From assembly GCA_026982575.1 (NCBI GenBank), contig JALSGU010000010.1, positions 1 to 33,466 on the forward strand: a DNA stretch of 33,466 bases, read 5' to 3'. This DNA comes from Paracoccaceae bacterium (lineage in GTDB: Bacteria; Pseudomonadota; Alphaproteobacteria; Rhodobacterales; Rhodobacteraceae). A model generated the notes under the pieces. That model made no database searches, was not told the DNA's origin, and saw only the letters and a program-made list of their open reading frames with translations. Each line of letters opens with the position of its first letter. Position 1 is the first letter of the stretch. The translations under genes and the position numbers were made by a program. Below are positions 17,871 through 24,667 of the stretch, piece by piece.

Positions 17871-17900
17871 CTTTGGCTTTTTTTGCAAATCTTCAAGGGG
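17871..17900 (-). promoter_or_regulatory. Possible heat-shock (RpoH) promoter of clpA
   Basis: On the minus strand CCCCTTGAA (complement of 17892-17900) matches the RpoH -35 consensus. After 15 nt, CCAAAG (complement of 17871-17876) is a weak -10. It lies about 65 nt ahead of the clpA start. Heat-shock control of clpA is plausible but the -10 is poor. Confidence 0.3.
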
Positions 17901-17956
17901 AAACTGCATCAACATGGTTAATATTTAGGTTATCACAATGATATGCGCGGATATGC

Positions 17957-18025
17957 CCCTGCGACAGCAGGGCAACCCTCCCGTTTCCACAAGAAAAATC
18001 ACCTTGTAGGGAGAGATCGTTTTTT
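17957..18025 (+). ncRNA. Candidate small RNA (two hairpins followed by a T-run)
   Basis: Hairpin 1 is CCCTGC-GACA-GCAGGG (17957-17972), a 6-bp stem on a tetraloop. Hairpin 2 is a nested stem: CTCCC (17978-17982) with GGGAG (18009-18013), enclosing ACAAG (17989-17993) with CTTGT (18003-18007) and a 9-nt loop. Six Ts follow at 18020-18025. The C-rich strand ACCCTCCCG between the hairpins could base-pair with ribosome binding sites. No known RNA family was recognised and no strong promoter was found upstream. It could instead be the leader or trailer of something unseen. Confidence 0.3.
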
Positions 18026-18237
18026 GCGAGTATCCAAAAGTTATCCGGCACTTTTTATTGATTTCTCTGGCGCAAGGGACCGCGCCCGAATGTAAATTTA
18101 TGCGCAGCTATATTTAATTATGAGCAAATCCAAAATTATTAAAACAACGAGAATAGCTGTTATGATCTATCAGGGGCCAAGTTGGTTTTTGCTGGCAAAT
18201 TTGGCTGGTCTCGGGCTAAATCATACCAAACAGAACA

Positions 18238-18567
18238 TCAAACCTTTTTAAGCAAGGTTAAAATCTCCCCGCAATTTTCCCATTGGCCATTACAACAATC
18301 CTCTAATAAAAACCGGATTAGATCATTCATTATTGAAATATTGGCAGCATAATGAATTTCACGCTGATGCCGCGTTGCGCTTAACAGGCCGGATCTTTTC
18401 AAAATAGCCAAGTGCCCGGAAAGGGTTGATGGTACTATGTTCAAACGCGTCGATATTTCGCCCACACGCAGAATTTTGGGTTGCTGCTGAACCAGTAATC
18501 GAAAGATCGACATACGGGTATCTTGTGCAAGCGCGGCACAGGCCTCAATGGCTTTTAATTGATCCAT
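18238..18567 (-). CDS. arsR: ArsR-family metalloregulator
   Basis: This 109-residue winged helix-turn-helix protein has the ArsR layout. ALAQDTRMSIFRLLV leads into the recognition region LNIVPSTLSGHLAILKRSGLL, followed by the wing TRHQREIHYA. A C-terminal pair DCCNGQWENC supplies thiols of the kind used for As(III) sensing in C-terminal-cysteine ArsR proteins; the classic N-terminal CVC motif is absent. It diverges from an aquaporin gene, as in ars clusters of the AqpS type, and would repress that promoter until it binds the metalloid. No arsC, arsB/acr3 or arsH is found in the window. Confidence 0.85.
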   Translation of the reverse strand: MDQLKAIEACAALAQDTRMSIFRLLVQQQPKILRVGEISTRLNIVPSTLSGHLAILKRSGLLSATRHQREIHYAANISIMNDLIRFLLEDCCNGQWENCGEILTLLKKV

Positions 18568-18630
18568 GACACCATATTACACAAAACCCTTGCATTGGGA
18601 AACAGAACAATTTGATGATATTCCAAATAA

Positions 18631-18644
18631 CAAATCTTGATTTG
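18631..18644. promoter_or_regulatory. Possible ArsR operator
   Basis: CAAATC-TT-GATTTG is an inverted repeat with 6-bp arms in the 145-bp gap between the divergent arsR and aquaporin genes, in an AT-rich stretch. Size and position suit an ArsR dimer site, but no consensus is proven here. Confidence 0.4.
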
Positions 18645-18712
18645 ATCCGGCTTTTTAACCTATGCAGCAATAATTCGGCAATTGGCGAACTGACTATATT
18701 TAGATAGATATA

Positions 18713-19045
18713 ATGCAGCAAAGACTATTTGCTGAATGGCTGGGAACCCTGTTATTACTGGCAACAGTAGTTGGCTTTGGCATCATGGCTGAAAGGCTGG
18801 CGGGCGGCAATGTGGCGATTGCCTTGCTGGGTAACACCATTCCCACCGGTGCTATTTTAGTTGTGCTAATTCTGGTTTTCGGCCCAATTTCCGGTGCGCA
18901 TTTCAACCCCGCCGTGACCATTGCCCGCGCGTTTTCCAACACATTTACTGGCATTGACCCGGCCCATATAACTGCTTTTATTACGGTGCAATTGCTGGCA
19001 GCAGTGACAGCAACCCTGACTTTCAAGTGGCTTTTACAGGAATGA
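18713..19045 (+). CDS. Half-length aquaporin, apparently an internal in-frame deletion of an AqpS-like channel
   Basis: Full-length major intrinsic proteins are about 220-250 residues with two NPA motifs; this one has 110 residues and one. Residues 1-64 look like the first half of AqpS-type channels: RLFAEWLGTLLLLATVVGFG (helix 1), AIALLGNTIPTGAILVVLIL (helix 2), then GPISGAHFNPAVT with NPA at 65-67. The sequence after the NPA, IARAFSNTFTGIDPAHITAF and onward, resembles what follows the second NPA in the family, that is the last helix. So helices 3-5 seem to have been lost by recombination between the two NPA repeats. The frame is intact and the start is normal. It may be a decaying remnant or a functional half-channel. 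The link to ArsR suggests metalloid transport ancestry. Confidence 0.75.
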   Translation: MQQRLFAEWLGTLLLLATVVGFGIMAERLAGGNVAIALLGNTIPTGAILVVLILVFGPISGAHFNPAVTIARAFSNTFTGIDPAHITAFITVQLLAAVTATLTFKWLLQE

Positions 19046-19151
19046 GAGTTAACCAGCCAATGCCCGCAACCATTTTGAAGCCGGCATACCGCGATCAAAG
19101 CGCATGAGCATTCATCCCGAGAGTTTTTTATACAAAGAACAAGGCATGAGC

Positions 19152-19180
19152 TTGTCGTGACGGGGCTGGATTGTTATATC
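19152..19180 (+). promoter_or_regulatory. Promoter of the gpmI operon
   Basis: TTGTCG (19152-19157), a 17-nt spacer and TATATC (19175-19180) form a good sigma-70-type promoter. It gives a leader of about 20 nt before the ATG at 19208, with Shine-Dalgarno AAGGGA at 19197-19202. Confidence 0.5.
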
Positions 19181-19207
19181 TTTCTGGTGCCGCATTAAGG
19201 GAATGTT

Positions 19208-20731
19208 ATGACCGCGCCAAAACCTGTTGTTTTATGTATTCTGGATGGTTGGGGGCTAATTCCCGAACCTGAAAACAATGCGGTTGCGCTGGCCCATACC
19301 CCTGCTTTTGACCGGCTGATGGCGGATTATCCCAATGCAACATTGGCTGCACACGGGGTAGATGTCGGCTTGCCCGAAGGGCAGATGGGCAATTCCGAGG
19401 TTGGGCATACCAATATTGGTGCCGGACGGGTTGTCTGGATGGACCTGCCAAAAATCAACAATGCGCTGGAAGATCGCAGCTTTGACAGCAATGCCGCCTT
19501 GCAGCGGTTTATTTCCGATCTAAAAACCAGCGGCGGCGTGGCGCATCTGGCGGGGCTGGTATCTGATGGCGGGGTGCATTCGCACCAAACCCATATCGCG
19601 CGCGCGGCACAGGTGATCGCGGCGGCCGGTATTCCCGTAATGGTGCATGCCTATCTGGATGGGCGCGATGTGGCCCCTAAATCGGCACTTGGCCAGATTA
19701 CAAAATTTGAAGCCAACCTGCCTGATGGCGCCAGAATTGCCACAATCTGTGGCCGGTTTTTTGCCATGGATCGGGATAATCGTTGGGAAAGGGTGCAACA
19801 AGCCTTTGACCTGATGGTCAGCGCCAAAGGCAATGCGGCCGATACGGCGCTGGAGGGGATCAAAGCCGCCTATGCTGCGGACGAGACCGACGAATTTATC
19901 AGCCCTGCGGTAATTGGAAATTATTCCGGCATCAAAGACGGTGACGGATTGTTGTTTATGAATTTCCGCGCTGATCGCGCGCGTGAAATACTGGCCGCAC
20001 TGGCCGCACCGGATTTTGACGGGTTTGCCGCCGCGCAGCCCGAATTTGCCGCGCTGTGCGGGTTGGTCGAATATTCTGACCGCCACAACAAATATATGGA
20101 CGTGATGTATCCTTCCGAACCCATAAAAAACACCCTTGGCCATTGGGTGGCAACCCACGGCAAAACCCAGTTTCGACTGGCCGAAACCGAAAAATATCCG
20201 CATGTGACGTTTTTTATGAATGGCGGAGAGGAGACTCCGGAGGCGGGCGAGGCCCGTTATGTCGCCCCCAGCCCCAAGGTTAAAACCTATGATATGCAGC
20301 CGGAAATGTCGGCGGCTGAGGTGACCGAACATTTTATCGATGCCATCAAATCGCAAGAATATGATCTGATTATCGTGAATTATGCCAACCCCGATATGGT
20401 GGGCCATACGGGTGATTTGGCAGCTGCGATCAAGGCTTGCGAGGCCGTAGATGCCGGTATCACACAGGTTTTAGGTGCGCTGGAATCTGTGGGTGCTGCA
20501 ATGATTCTGACCGCCGATCATGGCAATTGTGAAATGATGGTAGACCCGAAAACCGGCGGACCACACACCGCCCACACCCTTAATCCGGTGCCGGTGGTGC
20601 TGTTTGGCGGGCCGCGTGGTGCGAAAATCCGCCATGGCGGGCGTTTGGCCGATCTGGCCCCGACCTTGCTTGAATTGATGGAAATTCCGCAACCCGAACA
20701 GATGACCGGCGTGTCATTGATTGCTGAATAA
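19208..20731 (+). CDS. gpmI: 2,3-bisphosphoglycerate-independent phosphoglycerate mutase
   Basis: GpmI interconverts 3- and 2-phosphoglycerate in glycolysis and gluconeogenesis using two Mn ions and a phosphoserine intermediate. The 507 residues fit the family. The metal-binding start is VVLCILDGWGL (Asp13). The nucleophilic Ser63 lies in GQMGNSEVGHTNIGAGR. Further motifs are SDGGVHSHQTHI, VHAYLDGRDVAPKSA, MNFRADRARE and the late metal site TADHGNCEMM. AAGGGA lies 5 nt before the ATG. Its TAA overlaps the next ATG (TAATG), so it heads an operon with the EnvC-like factor and ctpA. Confidence 0.97.
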   Translation: MTAPKPVVLCILDGWGLIPEPENNAVALAHTPAFDRLMADYPNATLAAHGVDVGLPEGQMGNSEVGHTNIGAGRVVWMDLPKINNALEDRSFDSNAALQRFISDLKTSGGVAHLAGLVSDGGVHSHQTHIARAAQVIAAAGIPVMVHAYLDGRDVAPKSALGQITKFEANLPDGARIATICGRFFAMDRDNRWERVQQAFDLMVSAKGNAADTALEGIKAAYAADETDEFISPAVIGNYSGIKDGDGLLFMNFRADRAREILAALAAPDFDGFAAAQPEFAALCGLVEYSDRHNKYMDVMYPSEPIKNTLGHWVATHGKTQFRLAETEKYPHVTFFMNGGEETPEAGEARYVAPSPKVKTYDMQPEMSAAEVTEHFIDAIKSQEYDLIIVNYANPDMVGHTGDLAAAIKACEAVDAGITQVLGALESVGAAMILTADHGNCEMMVDPKTGGPHTAHTLNPVPVVLFGGPRGAKIRHGGRLADLAPTLLELMEIPQPEQMTGVSLIAE

Positions 20732-21858
20732 TGCGCTGGCTTGTCTTGGGTTTAATGCTGGCTTTTGCGCCCATCGCGCGGGCCGAAAGTGACCCGGCGG
20801 AAATTGTTCGCGCAGCGGCTGCTGAAATTGAAACGGCCACCGGATTGTTGATCCAGGCGCGCAATGCCACCAACCGCGCCCAATCTCTGGCGCGCGCGAT
20901 TCGCAGCCTGGAAGACGGGCTGACCGCGCTGCGGGTGGCGTTGCGCAGCTCTACGGCACAGGAAAATACTGTGCGTAATAACTTTGCCAGCAAATCCGCA
21001 GATCTGGGCGGGCTGCTATCGGCCTTGCAATCCATTGAAAACGCCGGTTCGCCTTTGGCAATGGTGCATCCCGAAGGCGCGACAGCAGCGGCCCGTGCTG
21101 CCATGATTATCGTGGCAATCACCCCCGAACTTGAAAATCAGGCAGCGGCGTTACAGCGCGATATAACTGCTTTGGCGGGGTTCAATCAATTGCACCGCGC
21201 GGTGGAAACCAACCTGCGTTCTGTACTGGCGGATTTGCAACTGGCGCGGGTGGAACTAAACACAGCCGAGGCCGAACGCCGACAGGCCCCCGCCGATTTA
21301 TTATCCGATGCAGGGCAGCTGGACAGGCTGTTGCGCGCTGCTGATGATCTGAATTTTCTGGCAAGTGAAATTGGCAAATTGCCGATCAATAACGCGGCAC
21401 AAGCCCCCGCAAGCTTTGCCAGCCTGAAAGGCAGCTTGCCCGCGCCGGTAACCGGATTGCTGGTTGCACGTTTTAGCCAGCGCAATGATGGCGGCCAAAT
21501 TCAACCCGGAATTTTAATCGAAGCACCGGCGTTATCGCTGGTTTCGGCGCCAAATGCCGCCAATGTCCGTTTTGCCGGTAGTTTTCAGAATTACGGCAAT
21601 ATGGTTATTTTAGAACCCGCCGCCGGATATTTGCAAATTCTGGCCGGATTGGGGCAAATTTACGTGGTAGAGGGCGAAGTGATTGCCGCTGGCGATGCAA
21701 TTGGTCTGTTAAAAGGACAAATTCCTGCCGCTGATGAATTTTTGATCGAAATGTCATCCGCTGTAACTGTGAATTCGTTTGAAACCCTGTATATAGAGCT
21801 TAGAGTAGATGGAAAACCGGAAGACCCGCTTTTGTGGTTTACCGGCATTGCCGAATAA
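20731..21858 (+). CDS. EnvC-like murein hydrolase activator with degenerate LytM domain
   Basis: This 375-residue periplasmic protein starts with a signal peptide (MRWLVLGLMLAFAPIARA, cleavage likely before Glu-Ser). A long helical, coiled-coil-rich stretch (about 25-230) follows. The C-terminal LytM/M23-like domain (about 250-345) keeps the fold-defining pattern: LSLVSAPNAANVRFAG, NYGNMVILEPAAGYLQIL, VVEGEVIAAGDAIG. The zinc ligands of active M23 peptidases are gone; where they have the His-x-His strand, this has QILAGL. EnvC-type proteins activate cell-wall amidases at the division site rather than cut peptidoglycan. It overlaps gpmI by one base, and ctpA starts 12 nt later. Confidence 0.85.
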   Translation: MRWLVLGLMLAFAPIARAESDPAEIVRAAAAEIETATGLLIQARNATNRAQSLARAIRSLEDGLTALRVALRSSTAQENTVRNNFASKSADLGGLLSALQSIENAGSPLAMVHPEGATAAARAAMIIVAITPELENQAAALQRDITALAGFNQLHRAVETNLRSVLADLQLARVELNTAEAERRQAPADLLSDAGQLDRLLRAADDLNFLASEIGKLPINNAAQAPASFASLKGSLPAPVTGLLVARFSQRNDGGQIQPGILIEAPALSLVSAPNAANVRFAGSFQNYGNMVILEPAAGYLQILAGLGQIYVVEGEVIAAGDAIGLLKGQIPAADEFLIEMSSAVTVNSFETLYIELRVDGKPEDPLLWFTGIAE

Positions 21859-21870
21859 GGAACCGGATTT

Positions 21871-23202
21871 ATGAATAAATATTGGATGGCTGCAATTGGT
21901 GGCACATTTGCGGGGGTGATTGCGGTTTCGCAATTTGCCGCGCCGCTGCTGGCGCAAGAAACCGAAAGCAGTGCAGCAACAACCTATGAACAGCTTGATC
22001 TGTTTGGCGATATTTTTGAACGCATCCGTTCGGCTTATGTTGAGGAAGTCGATGACGAGGAACTTATTCGCGCGGCGATCAACGGCATGTTGACCTCTCT
22101 TGATCCGCATTCCAGCTATTTGCCCCCCGAAGCATTTGAAGAAATGCAAGTTGACACGCGTGGCGAATTTGGCGGGCTTGGTATCGAGGTAACACAAGAA
22201 GACGGCTGGGTGTTGGTGGTATCCCCTATGGATGGCACCCCTGCCTACGAGGCCGGAATTCAGGCCGGTGATTTCATTACCCAAGTCGATGGCGAACCCA
22301 CCCTTGGCCTGACCTTGAACGAGGCTGTGGATTTGATGCGCGGGCCGGTTGGTTCGGAAATTACGCTTACCATTGTGCGCGAACTGACCGATGATCCGTT
22401 TGATGTGGTGATTGTGCGTGACATTATTAAACTGACCGCCGCCAGCGTGCGTTCCGAAGGGCAAACCATTGTCATGCGGGTAACCACGTTTAATGAACAA
22501 ACTACGGCAAACCTGGTTGAAGGCATCACCGCCGAAATCGAAGCGCTGGGCGGCATCGAAAATGTTGACGGGTTTGTGCTGGATATGCGTAACAACCCCG
22601 GTGGTCTGCTAAGCGAGGCGATCAGCGTTTCGGACCTGTTTTTGAACGAGGGCGAAATTGTTTCGACCCGCAGCCGCGATGCGCGCGACAGTAACCGCGT
22701 TAATGCAACGCCGGGTGATATTGCCCAAGGCTTGCCAATTGTTGTTCTGATCAATGGCGGATCTGCGTCTGCGTCGGAAATTGTTGCCGGTGCGCTGCAA
22801 GACCATGAGCGCGGCATTATTGTTGGCACCAAAAGCTTTGGCAAAGGCTCGGTCCAGACCATTATGCCGATGGGCAGCAATGGCGCCATACGCCTGACAA
22901 CCGCGCGGTATTATACCCCGTCTGGGCGCTCTATCCAACTGTTGGGTGTGGCACCGGACATCATTGTTGAACAGCGCCCCGCGCAATCCGAAGAAGAGGT
23001 CGAAGAGGCTATTCAAGCCCGCCGCACCGAGGCCGACCTGCGCGGTTCCCTGTCAAATGACAGCCTGACCGAGGACCAGCGCGCCGTGCTGGAAGCCGAA
23101 CGTCTGGCCTTTGAGGAACTGACAAAATTGCGCGCCAATGATTATCAGCTGGCTTACGGGCTTGACTTGATCATCGGTTTAACGGTCTTATCGGGGCGTT
23201 AA
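21871..23202 (+). CDS. ctpA: S41-family carboxy-terminal processing protease
   Basis: This 443-residue periplasmic serine protease has an N-terminal signal or anchor (MNKYWMAAIGGTFAGVIAVS, then APLLAQE). A helical linker with TSLDPHSSYLPPEAFEEM leads to the PDZ domain (GEFGGLGIEVTQEDGWVLVV, then GIQAGDFITQVDG). The catalytic core follows: the Ser is Ser300 in GGSASASEIVAGAL, and the partner Lys is Lys325 in GTKSFGKGSVQ. CtpA enzymes trim or degrade envelope proteins, including peptidoglycan hydrolases, which suits the EnvC-like gene just upstream. AAGGAACC lies ahead of the ATG. Confidence 0.94.
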   Translation: MNKYWMAAIGGTFAGVIAVSQFAAPLLAQETESSAATTYEQLDLFGDIFERIRSAYVEEVDDEELIRAAINGMLTSLDPHSSYLPPEAFEEMQVDTRGEFGGLGIEVTQEDGWVLVVSPMDGTPAYEAGIQAGDFITQVDGEPTLGLTLNEAVDLMRGPVGSEITLTIVRELTDDPFDVVIVRDIIKLTAASVRSEGQTIVMRVTTFNEQTTANLVEGITAEIEALGGIENVDGFVLDMRNNPGGLLSEAISVSDLFLNEGEIVSTRSRDARDSNRVNATPGDIAQGLPIVVLINGGSASASEIVAGALQDHERGIIVGTKSFGKGSVQTIMPMGSNGAIRLTTARYYTPSGRSIQLLGVAPDIIVEQRPAQSEEEVEEAIQARRTEADLRGSLSNDSLTEDQRAVLEAERLAFEELTKLRANDYQLAYGLDLIIGLTVLSGR

Positions 23203-23213
23203 TAAATTCGGTG

Positions 23214-23236
23214 GCGGCGGGCTTGATACCCGCCGC
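23214..23236. other. Intercistronic stem-loop between ctpA and rppH
   Basis: A perfect 8-bp GC-rich stem GCGGCGGG/CCCGCCGC (23214-23221, 23229-23236) has a 7-nt loop. It ends 9 nt before the rppH ribosome binding site AGGAG (23246-23250). No T-run follows, so it is more likely an mRNA-stabilising or attenuating element than a terminator. Confidence 0.45.
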
Positions 23237-23256
23237 TAGCCGGGCAGGAGAACCCC

Positions 23257-23742
23257 GTGACAACAGATGAAATTCTTGCGCTGCCCTATCGGCCCTGCGT
23301 TGGCCTGATGGTGCTGAACAATGCTGGCCATATTTTTGCGGGGCAACGGCTGGATAACCCCGGCAATGCATGGCAAATGCCCCAAGGCGGGGTCGAAGAT
23401 GGCGAAGATCCGCGCGATGCAGCATATCGTGAGCTGGAAGAGGAAACCGGCATCAAGCCTGAATCTGTTAAGATTTTAGCACAAAGCCAAGACTGGATCC
23501 CCTATGATTTGCCGCATCATCTGGTGCATAAGCTGTGGAAAGGCCGGTATCGTGGCCAGAAACAACAATGGTTTTTGATGCGTTTCAGCGGTGACGATAG
23601 CGAGATTAACATCAACACCAAACACCCGGAATTCAGCCATTGGTGCTGGATGCCCGCCGAGGACTTGCTGGAAAATATTGTGCCGTTCAAACGCGATACC
23701 TATCGGCAGGTTATTCGCGAATTCAGGGATATGTTTGTTTAG
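23257..23742 (+). CDS. rppH: RNA pyrophosphohydrolase (Nudix hydrolase)
   Basis: RppH removes pyrophosphate from triphosphorylated RNA 5' ends and so opens mRNA to decay. The 161 residues match the RppH subfamily: YRPCVGLMVLNNAGHIFAGQ, NAWQMPQGG, and the Nudix box running from GGVEDGEDPRDAAYREL to EEETGI with all conserved Glu residues. The late FKRDTYRQVIREF is also typical. The start codon is GTG at 23257, supported by AGGAG 6 nt upstream. It follows ctpA after 54 nt and a stem-loop and is convergent with the LytTR genes. Confidence 0.94.
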   Translation: MTTDEILALPYRPCVGLMVLNNAGHIFAGQRLDNPGNAWQMPQGGVEDGEDPRDAAYRELEEETGIKPESVKILAQSQDWIPYDLPHHLVHKLWKGRYRGQKQQWFLMRFSGDDSEININTKHPEFSHWCWMPAEDLLENIVPFKRDTYRQVIREFRDMFV

Positions 23743-23752
23743 GGCCCTGCCC

Positions 23753-24667
23753 CTAACGGCTTAAGGCTTTTTTAACCGCCGCCAGTTTTGACGCTGCAAC
23801 CGGAATTTTATCCCCGTTGCTTAGCAGCAAAAAATGTTTCCCACCGGATTTTTGCAATGCCTCAATGGCGTCTTTAGCCACCCAGTACGACCTATGCACG
23901 CTTAGCCCGTCTTGGCCTTGCATCTGGGCAATTGCCTCTCGCATCCGCATCCGCACCAGTTTTTTGCCGGTTGTGGTGGTGAATTCAACATAGTGATCCT
24001 GTGCCGATAGAACCAATACCCGCCCTTCGGTTTTTGGGCCAATAATCGCATTTGGCGCTGTTCGCTGCATTCGGTTGCGATAAGACCGGAAGCATAATTT
24101 GTCTTTATGTTGCGCAAACAGAAAAATCTGTGTGATCAGAAAAATCGCAGCAACCGGCAGGGCCATTTGGCTGAAACTAACACCGGAATTTTCAAAAATT
24201 ATCGCGGAAACCCGAGGCGTAAGGTAGCTTATTGCAAGCGATGTAGTCAAAGCTGAAAATATAAGCATGGAAGAAAACTGGTAGTCTCGGATGAAGTGAA
24301 AAAGCAAAAACAAAGTGTTTACAACAAATACTACGGCAAAACATATGAGCAGAATTAAAGCCCAATATGCCAGTATAAGGGGGAAAGGCGCTCCGGAAAA
24401 AAAATCGGTGGCGCCGGATGAAGCGATGGCTATAAACACAATGATGGCTACAAATATGGTTTCGACAGTTAAAATACTAAAGGCAACCAAATAAATTCCG
24501 GCGATTAGGGCGTCGGGTAAAGAAAAACCACCATTAGCAAGGGCTTTGTCATAAAGCTGTTCGATGTTCCGCAAAATTCCGGATTGTTTCTGCGCGACCT
24601 TGAATCGTGCCGTTTTCAATTTCAACACGTTTTGCCGTGCCAACTTCCTGAAGTTATTTCTGTGCAT
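23753..24667 (-). CDS. Membrane-anchored LytTR-family transcriptional regulator (second of a tandem pair)
   Basis: In this 304-residue protein a cytoplasmic N-terminus (1-50) leads to about four hydrophobic segments: IAGIYLVAFSILTVETIFVA, LILAYWALILLICFAVVFVV, SMLIFSALTTSLAISYL, and ALPVAAIFLITQIFLFA. A C-terminal LytTR DNA-binding domain follows (about 210-300): EGRVLVLSAQDHYVEFTTTT, LSVHRSYWVAKDAIEAL and LLLSNGDKIPVA. No receiver or kinase domain is present. It presumably senses a membrane or envelope signal directly. It overlaps the upstream paralogue by 14 bp, shares its N-terminal pattern (KQSGILRNIEQLYDKAL against KAQCSVLRKLETVYAEII), and so arose by duplication. Target genes unknown. 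Confidence 0.85.
   Translation of the reverse strand: MHRNNFRKLARQNVLKLKTARFKVAQKQSGILRNIEQLYDKALANGGFSLPDALIAGIYLVAFSILTVETIFVAIIVFIAIASSGATDFFSGAPFPLILAYWALILLICFAVVFVVNTLFLLFHFIRDYQFSSMLIFSALTTSLAISYLTPRVSAIIFENSGVSFSQMALPVAAIFLITQIFLFAQHKDKLCFRSYRNRMQRTAPNAIIGPKTEGRVLVLSAQDHYVEFTTTTGKKLVRMRMREAIAQMQGQDGLSVHRSYWVAKDAIEALQKSGGKHFLLLSNGDKIPVAASKLAAVKKALSR

Larger units (their letters stand above)
17809..18237. other. Gene-poor 429-bp stretch between clpA and arsR
   Basis: No convincing protein gene was found. It contains the clpA ribosome binding site and a heat-shock-like promoter, a two-hairpin element with a T-run (17957-18025), and another hairpin GGCGC/GCGCC (18069-18073, 18082-18086, 8-nt loop). 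Two short open frames exist: 17938-18009 (23 codons), and 18120-18251 (43 codons, one hydrophobic patch, running into the 3' end of arsR). Neither has a Shine-Dalgarno sequence. Confidence 0.6.

Noticed and set aside
17938-18009. 23-codon open frame starting ATGATATGCGCG in the gap upstream of clpA
   Set aside because: No Shine-Dalgarno sequence, no recognisable protein features, and it overlaps the two-hairpin element, which explains the sequence better.
18120-18251. 43-codon open frame with a hydrophobic patch (SWFLLANLAGLGL)
   Set aside because: No ribosome binding site, runs into the 3' end of arsR on the other strand, and has no family resemblance; kept only as part of the description of the gap.
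18682-18710. TTGGCG / TAGATA promoter-like pair just ahead of the aquaporin start
   Set aside because: The predicted transcription start would fall after the ATG at 18713, so it cannot drive the full frame.
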